The notes below the pieces were generated by a model, which saw only the letters and a program-made list of their open reading frames with translations, did not search any database and was not told the DNA's origin. From assembly GCA_964020155.1 (NCBI GenBank), contig OZ026547.1, positions 5,554,509 to 5,618,508 on the forward strand: a stretch of DNA of 64,000 nucleotides, read 5' to 3'. Origin of the DNA: Chondrilla cf. caribensis (lineage: Eukaryota > Porifera > Demospongiae > Chondrillida > Chondrillidae). Made by a program: the position numbers and the translations under genes. Position 1 is the first letter of the stretch, and every line of letters begins with the position of its first letter. This document shows, in pieces, positions 54,483-64,000 of the stretch.

Positions 54483-56671
54483 ATGGCTCCAAGCATTCAT
54501 GTCTTTGTACAAGTGGCTATTTTATTTTGTGTATTGACTACCAGTATGGGGAGTATCACTGGTTTGCAAAAGGTATTTTCACAACTTGAAAACATAGTGA
54601 ATATCCAACAAGAAGAAATCAAGTCACTTCACCACTTGGTAGAAAAGTTGGAGAAGAGACTAGAATCACTTGAAGAGAAAGGTGATTTCCATTTATGATG
54701 TTCAATTATAACCTGCAGTAGCGAATATTCATGCCTGTTAGTCAGAACTATCCTCCTGTTGACTATATATGGATATACTTCGTTGTATGATGTCACTCTA
54801 CTTCAGTGAGTGGCAAGAAAGTACACCCTAAAATAGAGAACAGCATATTCAGGAAAGGTATCGACGGAGAAACTCATTCCAAGCATTAAATTTTATTCTC
54901 CCGTAAGTTGAATGTACCGGTATAAATTACTTGGTGCGGCTATTAAAGAAGAAATTAGAACATATGTAGCTGTCGTCCCCTAGGCAGAATCAATATATTG
55001 TAATTTCCATCTTCATCTTCCACTGAAAATATTACCAGACTCTTTACTCAAAATCCTTCCAATATTCAATTCCCGACATTGGAGGCAAATAATTTATCAG
55101 GTATCTCCTAATTGTTGATATGTGTAGATATATATATTGCTACATACCTATACCTTCATTGATGATTTCAAAAAAGGGAAAATAGAGCACAGCATGACAG
55201 CCCATTTAGACATCTCAAAAAGCTAATCAACAAACCCTACTTGATATCCACAGAAGGTATAAACAAGCAAATGCTCTTTCAAATGCCTGTGTGCCCACAG
55301 CAGGGAACTATCACTATGTTTGCCATAATCATGGTCACCATGCTATTTGTACTGTATTCCCGGAGATAAGGGACAATGAGTTCATATCAATTCTTGTCAA
55401 ATTCTTCTTCAAATGTCTTGATATATGTACAGTACATTCATGTACCTACGCACCCTCTCATCACCACACTATTCAAAGTAGTCATTTTAAAAGGACAATT
55501 TCAAAAATTTTCTCCGAGGCTCACAGAATAACACTCATTGTGAATATGGTAAGGTACTGTTAAATACTAGTAGTTAGTAGATAATTTAGTACAGACTACA
55601 GTACTAAATTATCATCTTGAGAATTGTCCAATAAAGTAATATCATGAATTACATCTTTCTCACATGCACTACCTTTAGTAGACCTACAATGTGTATTTCA
55701 TGATTTTAATCACCAACTATTTCTAGTAATCCTGTGGTTATGGCAATTTGGAATGACGGCTCATAAGAGTACCTGAACCTTCAATAGTTTCAAAACACCA
55801 GAATTTATGTTTATTGGAGAATCTGTCCCCAATGTCACAGGGAAAAATAGGGACCCATATTCTATATTGAATTCCATTATTACAGAATAGAGTATGTGCT
55901 AATCCATCTGTGGTTTTGTTGCTACTTAGTAATGCACGAGATTATATATACTCATTGTTTTTTTAAACAGATAAACTCCTGGAAAGAATTAAACGACAAA
56001 ACGTTTGCAGTTGTCCACCTGGACTAAAAGGGGATAGAGGAATACCAGGACTAAATGGGATAAATGGGACGAAGGGTGTAAAGGGAGACCCAGGACCACG
56101 CGGGGAAGGGGGTGAAAAGGGAGAATTAGGACTGCCAGGATCTCCAGGACATCAAGGACCACATGGAATCAATGGAACAAAAGGTGAACGAGGAGAAATG
56201 GGACAACCAGGAAATCCTGGACAGAAAGGTGAACCAGGAGTGAAAGGGGACACAGGAGTGCCAGGAATTAATGGAACAAAAGGTGAACCAGGACTCAAAG
56301 GAGATCAAGGTCCAAGAGGAAACAAGGGAAAGCGAGGGAAACCAGGACTTAATGGAACAAAGGGAGATAAGGGAGAACATGGAGTTCAAGGATATAATGG
56401 AACAAAGGGTGAATGCGGAGACAAAGGACAGAAAGGTGAACTAGGACAACCAGGAAATCCTGGACAGAAAGGTGCACCAGGAATGAAAGGGGACAGAGGA
56501 GTGCCAGGAAATAATGGAACAAAAGGTGAACGAGGACTGAAAGGAGATCAAGGTCCAAAAGGATATAGAGGATCACAAGGGTCAAAAGGAAACCCTGGAG
56601 ACAAAGGAGATAAAGGAGATAAAGGGTTACAAGGACCAAAAGGATACAAAGGATCACAAGGAGACAAATGA
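54483..56671 (+). CDS. Short-chain collagen G
   Basis: Exons 54,483-54,681 and 55,971-56,671, predicted 299 residues. Start [20 protein letters not shown]. The coiled coil differs from siblings at several sites ([22 protein letters not shown]). CSCPPG precedes about 72 triplets. It shares [20 protein letters not shown] with C, so these two are close relatives. The frame ends GSQGDK, stop; the following codons (DKGNCQPN, stop) suggest the original end carried a Cys lost to a TGA substitution. The intron is 1,289 bp. Confidence 0.87.
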
Positions 56672-56987
56672 GACAAAGGAAACTGCCAACCAAACTAACC
56701 AAAAGAGAGGGAAGGTTGCCATATCTACAACCATAGGGAATGTAATGATTATCAACAAATTTACAAACGTCAGATCTAAAGTTAATAAAAAGAAATAATA
56801 AAACTTCCATAATTAATTTACCACTATTTGTATTGTAATTGTAATCAGTTCAAGAGCTGGTGAAGGAGGTATATGATATATATTAGCATTATTGCGGATA
56901 ATCATTAAGTTGCAGGTAGGGCAACACTGCATAATATCCAAGTTGATAAATAATGAAATAAGTCAAACCATAATTCAGTGGAGTTTT

Positions 56988-56989
<2 letters not shown>

Positions 56990-57049
<60 letters not shown>

Positions 57050-57067
57050 AGATGCACGTATGCACAG

Positions 57068-57103
<36 letters not shown>

Positions 57104-57168
57104 GCACATAAACACACACATGCATGCGTGCACAGGCATTTTTTTTTTCGCCTGTGCACAGATGCGCG

Positions 57169-57206
<38 letters not shown>
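56990..57206. repeat. (CA)n microsatellite with poly-T interruption
   Basis: CA tract with GCACAGGCA...TGCCTGTGC-like arms around a T10 run near 57,140. Confidence 0.95.
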
Positions 57207-57210
<4 letters not shown>

Positions 57211-57411
57211 TACATTTTGTAGTACATATGTATGATACAGTGCATTCTACCATATAGACAAAGTTTTGTCATCTGCTAATCAAAACTGTGAAAAGTACTA
57301 ACAAATGGCATCAACTAAAAGCTCAAGTATTTCATCCCATAACTAGCCTAAGGCTACATACTATTAGAGGTTTATTGCTGCTTGTGGATGCAACTAAAAT
57401 ACCCTAAGAAC

Positions 57412-57483
57412 ATCTGATACCTGATTCCTCATACCTGGTATCTGATACCTGCATATACCTGATATCTGATGCCTGATACGTGT
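57412..57483. repeat. GATACCTG short tandem repeat
   Basis: Six to seven imperfect copies of CTGATACCTG-like units. The reverse-complement motif GGTATCAG is repeated at 29,990-30,011 and 40,049-40,085. Confidence 0.75.
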
Positions 57484-57489
57484 ACAAAT

Positions 57490-59650
57490 TAAAATATCAA
57501 GTTAATCCATCTGCCAAACTCATTAATCCACCATATTCTTCGGAAAGAATAGGGCAGAATAGCCAATATTCACTGTAATGCTTATAACTCATGTTACATG
57601 TCATATTTAAAACACCAAACTGACATTATAATAATTTAATATATACGAGAAAAAAGACAGTCAATTTCAAAATGCCAAGCAGCCCCACCAGTTTCTTATC
57701 TTGAATTATTTGCTTTACTATTCACTTCAGATTTTTGGGCTGTAACATGTCAATAATATAAAGGCCATTACATGTTGTAATAACTACTATTTCAAATCCT
57801 GCTAGTAAGAGTCTCAGTTCTAACTTGAGCAAAATATGGGTAGTCATTAGCTATCGTAGATTACTAGAACTAAGGATATTGACACTAAGCATGGCAGTCT
57901 AATATACCATAATAATGATATATTTTGTTACAACTAAGCCCACGCTGATCAAATACCACAAAGACAAGCACACAGGGATGAATCAAAAGGTGTAGGATAA
58001 ACAATTTCACCCCAACACCTGCTACTATTTCACCAACATCTGCTACAAATTTACCAATGACAGTAATACATGACGTGTAGATAAAACCACCAATTAACCT
58101 TTCACTACCATTGCAGCTAATGTTTGCAAGTATATTCGACAGTTTATAGGAGGTATAAGATATATAAATAATATCAATATTAATAATATGATAATAGCAT
58201 TCTTGTAAATTAACTAATTTAAATCTGTTATGTTAGAAAAAAGGTAATGGTGTATGCAATGTCATTAATAGTAGAGTACCTCTTTACCCACTTGCCATTT
58301 AGAACATCTGAGCTGCAATGGATGGAGAACTGAAAGTAGGTTTTTTTGCTTAAGCAGGAGATATAGACCAAGTGTAAAACTAGTTCAGATCAACCAAACT
58401 GCAGCTGATGATGATCACAATGAATTCGAAGGAATCAGATGTGAGGTTCGTAATAATATTGTTTTTGGTGATGTGCTGATGTGAATAAGTCCACAAATCA
58501 ACTTATGAAAACTGATATGAAGGCCTATATGCTCCAAGGAGCTGCTCTAGATGCTACGTATAATATATACAATGATATAAAATTAATGTTACTAAAATGT
58601 TCACCTGGTCAAAGATTTATCATTGATACTCTGTAGAAGGCTATCACATAAAATTATATGTACTATGCAAGTTTTGGGGGATTCTGCGTGTCTATGTGCC
58701 TCTATGATGAGGTGTGTGATTTTGTTTCAATACAGATAACTGCATGTGTTCTAAACAGAAAAGTTTTGATTTATTTTAATAAAGTTGATATTATCTGTGC
58801 AAAGGTTAAATTTTGCACAGTTACACAATTATTGTGTTTCAATTTGTAAAACTCACTATAGTAGAGTGGTTCAGGAAGTAAATGCATATTAATATGTACA
58901 TTAGGTATATGCAACTAGGTATTTTAAGTGTAAACTGGTGTACTGCATGACAGAGTGGCAGATAAGGATGATAATAAACTTACATGGGTCTAAGCAATTA
59001 TCACATATAATATACCCAAAGTTCAACGACAAAGTGAATTCTGTGAATGTTGGACAGTGTCCATATCTTGGCTAATATGTACCACCAATAATTGATCGAG
59101 AAATAAAATAAATGGCAAAATTGTTCAATTAATTAATCCACTGGCTAGCCTTAGGCTACATGTTATTAACAGTTAATGGTTGTTCAACATGGCTAAGGTT
59201 GAATACATTATTTATTCTGTCTAGCTAGTCTATTAAACAAACATGCTAATATATATGCATCTACAACACATAGAAGTATTAAATTAAATATACATACATA
59301 CATTGCATAATGAAGATAAATGTGTCTATGGCCACCAAAATGGATTAAAAATGTGCAAATTCAATAGTCATAACCGACATGAAACCCATAGGAATTGCTT
59401 GATATATGTCATTGAACTGGATTAATTTTGTGGGCATAAAAATTATATATGCTGTATTCGTAGCTATGTAAGAAGAATTGAGTGTGATACAATCAATAAT
59501 ACAACTGGTCTCTTCTTGCTCTCTTGAGAGATGGTGCCTCAGACTCATATACATGATAAATGTCTTTAGCGCAACATGTCAATTCAGCACGTCCACCCTT
59601 ATATCGATCCTCATCCTTCTCCTACAACACAAAGATCAAAGGACACAAGA
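57490..59650. other. No gene recognised
   Basis: AT-rich. Around 57,900-58,110 it carries diverged similarity to the minus-strand hydrophobic frame at 23,211-23,445. Otherwise only short open frames without splice context. Confidence 0.5.
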
Positions 59651-59689
59651 CATAGCTGTACATCACTCCATATAAAAGAGGAGAGAATA

Positions 59690-60035
59690 ATGACAGTGAT
59701 GGTGATGGCAGTGATGAAGGTGATAGTGGTATAGATACGAGGATGGGAGAGGCTATCACATGAACCACAGTCACTATCAAAAATGAAACATCTTATGGTA
59801 TTTAATACTATTATAATACACTGAACTACTTAATTAAACTTAGTTATTCTGGGGAGAACACCACCATGCATGGTGTCCATCCATGCATAATTGACCATTG
59901 GCTACATGGGGTGTGCGGAGTTACCGGAATATGTATGAACAACTGGTTGGTATTCATATAATCTGATATTCTATATCCGACATCAGAGCAAACATTTCCT
60001 GGGTATGAGTAGCGGTAGGGCAATCCCATAGCCAA
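59690..60035 (-). other. Unassigned minus-strand open segments
   Basis: The frame 60,035-59,844 includes NVCSDVGYRISDYMNTNQLF and TPCSQWSIMHGWTPCMVVFS. A second open stretch, about 59,770-59,640, has HPRIYTTITFITAITITVII, related to the hydrophobic segment near 23,430. They could be two exons of one small membrane protein or repeat-derived. No start or polyadenylation signal is established. Confidence 0.25.
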
Positions 60036-60374
60036 AGTAAACTGTGATGTGAGTTTTTAATTCAGGGTTGGTCAGCTACATGCTTTGGCTTCATGAAGTC
60101 AATTTTTCTTCGTGAAGACAACTTCTACACGCAGTTTACTGCATCTGCTGCATCCGTTGAGTTTGATGTCAATATGGTTTGCATGTGCACCAGCCACAGT
60201 GAAGGGATAGCACAGATTCATACAGGTGTGGATATAAGTGTTAATCTATGTGTATGTGAATGTGACACATACTATGTACACTACTACCTATGTATATTTA
60301 ATGTATAATAATAATATATGCCTTTGTACAGGTGGGTATGAGTACATGTATAAGCTGGAATGTATAAATTCTAT

Positions 60375-60715
60375 CAACTCGAAACAGTCGTTGACTTTAG
60401 CTCTATTACTGATCTACTGCCTAGTAATAGAATGATTGCCTCAAGAAAACTAATGAATGAATTCAATCAGATTAAAGCAAGGGAGTCATTGTAAACAAAT
60501 AGTGAGCAGAAAATGCCATTTATTTCGACCGAGAAGCTTCTATCGATCTGAAACCGTTGTTGACTATAGCACAATTATTGAACTACCTAGTTACAGAATG
60601 CTCGTCTCGAGAAAACGAAGGAAGGAATTCGATCGAAAGCAAGGGAGTTATTCCCTAACAAAGTGCACCAAACTCCAAGATGCAAAATTCGACACTGGTT
60701 CTTGTTCGTAGACAG
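60375..60715. repeat. Dispersed two-unit repeat, second location
   Basis: Same paired units as 14,330-14,650: TTGACTTTAGCTCTATTACT, CTAGTAATAGAATGAT, AAGCAAGGGAGT. The two loci are about 46 kb apart. Confidence 0.7.
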
Positions 60716-61800
60716 ACGATTCTCTTATATTTCATATCAAAAGTGGCAGACATGTTGATCACCTTTCCACTTCCTTAAGGAGAGCCCTGAAGTGTTGGAC
60801 TTGAACTTGGAATAGCATTGCTTTCCTGGAGTGCACTTGCTCTCTCATTCCGCTTGGAAGTTCAATCAACTCAATATCAGTTTACAAAATGAAGGCCTTG
60901 TTATCTACATTTCATTCTAGGATGTGGTTGTTGAAAATAATGAGACATGTTCTCATTTGCACAAGGTAGCTAAAACAGTTAAACAATGGCACTTGTGGGG
61001 TATGTCATTTATCACATGAGCTTCGCATGAGTTACAATTTTTCGGTTTATCTATCAAAAAACATTACGCATTGCGCATCATTAACATGCTTACATACACG
61101 CTCACTCCCATTATAAATATCTACACACCTGTATATCTCCTGATCTAAGTCTATATACATTGCTTGTATATTTCATATAGTGAGTGGGTAAATAGTCACT
61201 TTGATACAAATTATTATTTAATTAATAATAATAATCATGCACTATGATCAATTAAAATGATTTGGAAAGTAATGTTTCTTCTGCATTTGGTTATTGATTG
61301 AATGTGCATGTTGATTGATACAGAGTGCTAATTCAATGTGAAATCATTTATCAATCAAATCGCAAAGTCTTCATATTCTACAGTATAATATTATTTGCAT
61401 TAAATCGATCGACAACTCATACTTCTGTAGCAATCGAAGTGATAGTTAGTCAAAATCGATCATTTAACATACAGGTTTTAGTAGGCTGTTTGTATGTCTA
61501 CCTGTTTATAGGTATGTGTGTCAGTTATTATGCCGACAATTGATCCCTATATGCAATTCCGAATTAAATAACTGTATCAATAACAGTTTATTCGATTCCA
61601 TTGAAATATCATATGCAGGCTCACCCTTCTAACTACTGATTAATTATTCAGAATACAAAATAATATTATAATGTATATCTAATATTATTTTTCATTCTAT
61701 CCCAAACATACTTCGACTATTAGTTGAGAATTAATGGTTGTTTGTATTTGTTTATCTTGTATTCCAAATCCGAAAGTTGTAAATCTGTTGATAATCTGGC
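60716..61800. other. No gene recognised
   Basis: AT-rich sequence between the dispersed repeat and the 3' end of collagen H. No convincing frame, hairpin or repeat. Confidence 0.5.
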
Positions 61801-61808
61801 ATTCACTC

Positions 61809-63468
61809 TTAACCATTATGATGATTATTGTGGTTCTGAGGTTGCTGAAACCTTTTTGGTCTTGATGTCATCGGCTCTCCCTTTTTCCCTTGCTTTCCCT
61901 TGTTACCTCTTGGTCCTTGCTCTCCTTTCAGTCCTTGTTCACCTTTCTGTCCAACAATCCCTGGTTGTCCTATTTCTCCTTGTTCACCCTTTGTTCCATT
62001 ATGTCCTGGCACTCCTTTGTCTCCTTTCAGTCCTGGTTCACCTTTCTGTCCAACAATCCCTGGTTGGCCTGTTTCTCCTTGTTCACCCTTTGTACCATTA
62101 TGTCCTGGCACTCCTTTGTCTCCTTTCAGTCCTGGGTCACCTTTCTGTCCATCGCTTCCTGATTGTCCTTTTTCTCCACATTCACCTTTTGTTCCATTGA
62201 GTCCCTGTGGTCCTTCTGGTCCTTGTGGTCCTGGCTCTCCGTTTTCTCCTCGCTTTCCCTTCTTTCCTCTTGGACCTTGCTCTCCTTTCAATCCTGGTTC
62301 ACCTTTCTGTCCAGCATTTCCTGGTTGTCCTATTTCTCCTTGATCACCTTTTGTTCCATTACATCCTTGGGATCCTGGAGATCCTGGCAGTCCTAGCTCT
62401 CCTTTTTTACCCCTCTTCCCATGTGGCCCTGGGTCTCCCCTTTCACCCTTCGTTCCATTCATCCCATTCAGTCCCGGTGTTCCTCTATCTCCCTTTGGAC
62501 AAATGCAATCATCTTGACGTCTAGTTCTTTCCAGGAGTTTGTCTGTTTGAAAAAGAATGAGCCTATTAAATCTAAATTTGTACATACAGTGAAACCTCCC
62601 TAATCCGACACCTCTCTAATCCAACATTCTCTTTAATCTGACCATCATATGAGGTACAGTCACCATATACGAGTATGGTAAGAGGCACCCCATAATCCAA
62701 CATTATTCTCAGGTCCCATTGAGTGTGGGATTAGAGAGGTTTTACTGTACATGATTATCTACGGATTAGTAATCACTGTTACTGATTTTATACATTTGCC
62801 TGAGATAGGAACAGGTTCTCCAGCTTAAAAAATTGGTGTCATGGATGTTTTTGCAAACATAGTAATTGATTATTTGACGTTGAAACAAGATCTGGTGAAA
62901 GGGCATTCGGTGACGTGATACGCTAGGTACCTTGAAACACTACAGACAACCATTTTCACTTTTTACCACTACCTTACCCTATCTTGCACCCTGTAGTATT
63001 GCACTTTCTACTCGCATTATACATGTTATGCTCAATATAGTTATACATAATTATTATATTGATGTATTTTATGCATAATTGCAACAGTGTATTGACATTA
63101 TACTACGATAGCACTAGAAAAATGGCTGATTTTGAAATGCTGTGAATAAGAAATTAGGGTGAAATCTGAGTGCAAAAGTTATCACCAAATTTTACAAAGG
63201 AGGATAGTCCTGACTAACAGGTATCAAAAGTAGGGACTTCAGGTTGTATTTGAACCTCACCAAACTCACCTTTCATTTCAAGTTGTTCAAGTCTCTTCTC
63301 CAACTGTCCTATCACCTGATGGAGAGATTCAATTTTTTCTTGTTGCTTTTTCACTGTGTTTTCAAGCTGTGAAAATGCCTTTTGCCAGTCAGTGGTACTC
63401 CCCATACTGGTAGTCACCACACAGCACAAAAGAGCCATTTGTACAAAGGCCTTAATGCTTGGAGCCAT
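61809..63468 (-). CDS. Short-chain collagen H (inverted copy)
   Basis: Exons 63,468-63,270 and 62,542-61,809 on the minus strand, predicted 310 residues. Exon 1 is again 199 bp, with donor AAAG|GTGAGT, the best consensus of the family. Signal peptide FVQMALLCCVVTTSMG, coiled coil ENTVKKQQEKIESLHQVIGQ, then CICPKG and about 72 triplets. Two nearly identical blocks of 72 bp ([19 protein letters not shown]) lie in the distal half. The end is unlike the others: GKKGEP, then a non-collagen tail MTSRPKRFQQPQNHNNHHNG without Cys. It is the most diverged copy and the only inverted one, which suggests an older split or an inversion at the array edge. A MITE sits in its intron. Confidence 0.87.
62585..62749. 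mobile_element. MITE of the CAGTGRAACCTC family in the H intron
   Basis: Ends TACAGTGAAACCTC and GAGGTTTTACTGTA with TA at both borders, 165 bp, no coding capacity. Similar ends to the element at 5142-5343. Confidence 0.85.
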
Positions 63469-63726
63469 AATTGTGGGTCCAGTCTATTCAACTTTCTCAG
63501 TTCTAGTTTTTGGTAACCACAACAGAACAGGCTGTTTTTATAGTCAGAGGGGGTACAGCCCACTTTTAATGATATTCATTGTTTATATCGAGTAGGTATT
63601 CTCAATGAATAGCTGTGTTTATGGTGCTTCCCCTGATATCATCAGAGAATGGGCAATGACAGGAGAACACCATTACCCACAGTACTGGCATATGGAAGCC
63701 TTAGTATTTCTGCTTTGGTGTAAACA
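63469..63726 (-). promoter_or_regulatory. Promoter module of collagen H
   Basis: On the minus strand, TGTTTAC (63,726-63,720) and TATAAA (63,542-63,537) have the same spacing to the ATG as in plus-strand copies, about 258 and 74 bp. Confidence 0.7.
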
Positions 63727-63776
63727 CATTATTGGGGAGGTTTTGATGTGGCTGTGCTACTTGAGTTCATTTGTAA

Positions 63777-63814
63777 ATGTGTGTGTGTGTGTGTGTGTCT
63801 GTGTGCATGCGTGC

Positions 63815-63847
<33 letters not shown>

Positions 63848-63854
63848 TGTGTGT

Positions 63855-63905
<51 letters not shown>

Positions 63906-63906
63906 T

Positions 63907-63972
<66 letters not shown>
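63777..63972. repeat. (TG)n microsatellite upstream of H
   Basis: TG on the plus strand, hence (CA)n upstream of H in its own orientation, about 50 bp beyond its TGTTTAC. Confidence 0.95.
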
Positions 63973-63974
<2 letters not shown>

Positions 63975-64000
63975 TACTACTTATGGACATATGTAGTCAC

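Noticed and set aside
57140..57150. Poly-T run flanked by GTGCACAGGC-like arms as a terminator
   Set aside because: It lies within a CA microsatellite with no gene ending there; a eukaryotic genome does not use such rho-independent terminators.
60093..60308. Possible plus-strand exon (TQFTASAASVEFDVNMVC)
   Set aside because: Weak splice-like borders and no neighbouring exon or recognisable domain.

Overview
The window is eukaryotic: every credible protein gene is split by short GT-AG introns, the sequence is AT-rich, and it is full of (CA)n/(TG)n microsatellites, foldback elements and broken retrotransposons. A tandem family of short secreted collagens, plus gene families I associate with sponges and cnidarians, points to a marine invertebrate, most likely a sponge. 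The species cannot be named from the sequence. I saw no tRNA, rRNA, CRISPR or prokaryotic operon.

Region 1 (about 1-14,050) holds a head-to-head gene pair. On the minus strand, a nine-exon gene (start 5836, stop near 1056) encodes a protein with the hallmarks of the DUF7869 transposase-like family. On the plus strand, a twelve-exon gene (7313-14033) encodes a protein with a ParB-like segment followed by a region resembling a DNA methyltransferase that has lost its catalytic motifs. A broken tandem copy of the beginning of the plus-strand gene lies at 6010-6716, between the two. Several introns contain MITE-like or palindromic elements.

Region 2 (about 14,050-18,500) is mostly repeats: a dispersed repeat, a 40-bp minisatellite, a LINE-like fragment and decayed collagen pieces.

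Region 3 (18,600-63,970) is an array of two-exon collagen genes. Six intact copies lie on the plus strand (called A, B, C, D, F and G here), one intact copy lies inverted at the far end (H), and one copy is a pseudogene (E). In every intact copy exon 1 is exactly 199 bp and encodes a signal peptide and a coiled coil. Exon 2 encodes a Cys-X-Cys and an uninterrupted Gly-X-Y domain rich in Lys-Gly-Glu/Asp and studded with Asn-Gly-Thr sequons. Each copy carries a conserved upstream module ((CA)n, then TGTTTAC, then TATAAA, then ATG), altered in copy C. A unit of about 10 kb (collagen gene, 3.4-kb spacer with Gypsy remnants, collagen gene) is duplicated, giving B/C and D/E. Decayed coding remnants of a different C-terminal domain recur between the genes.

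A larger degenerate Gypsy-type retrotransposon occupies about 49,148-51,915. Region 57,500-61,800 is mostly non-coding, with a few unassigned open frames.
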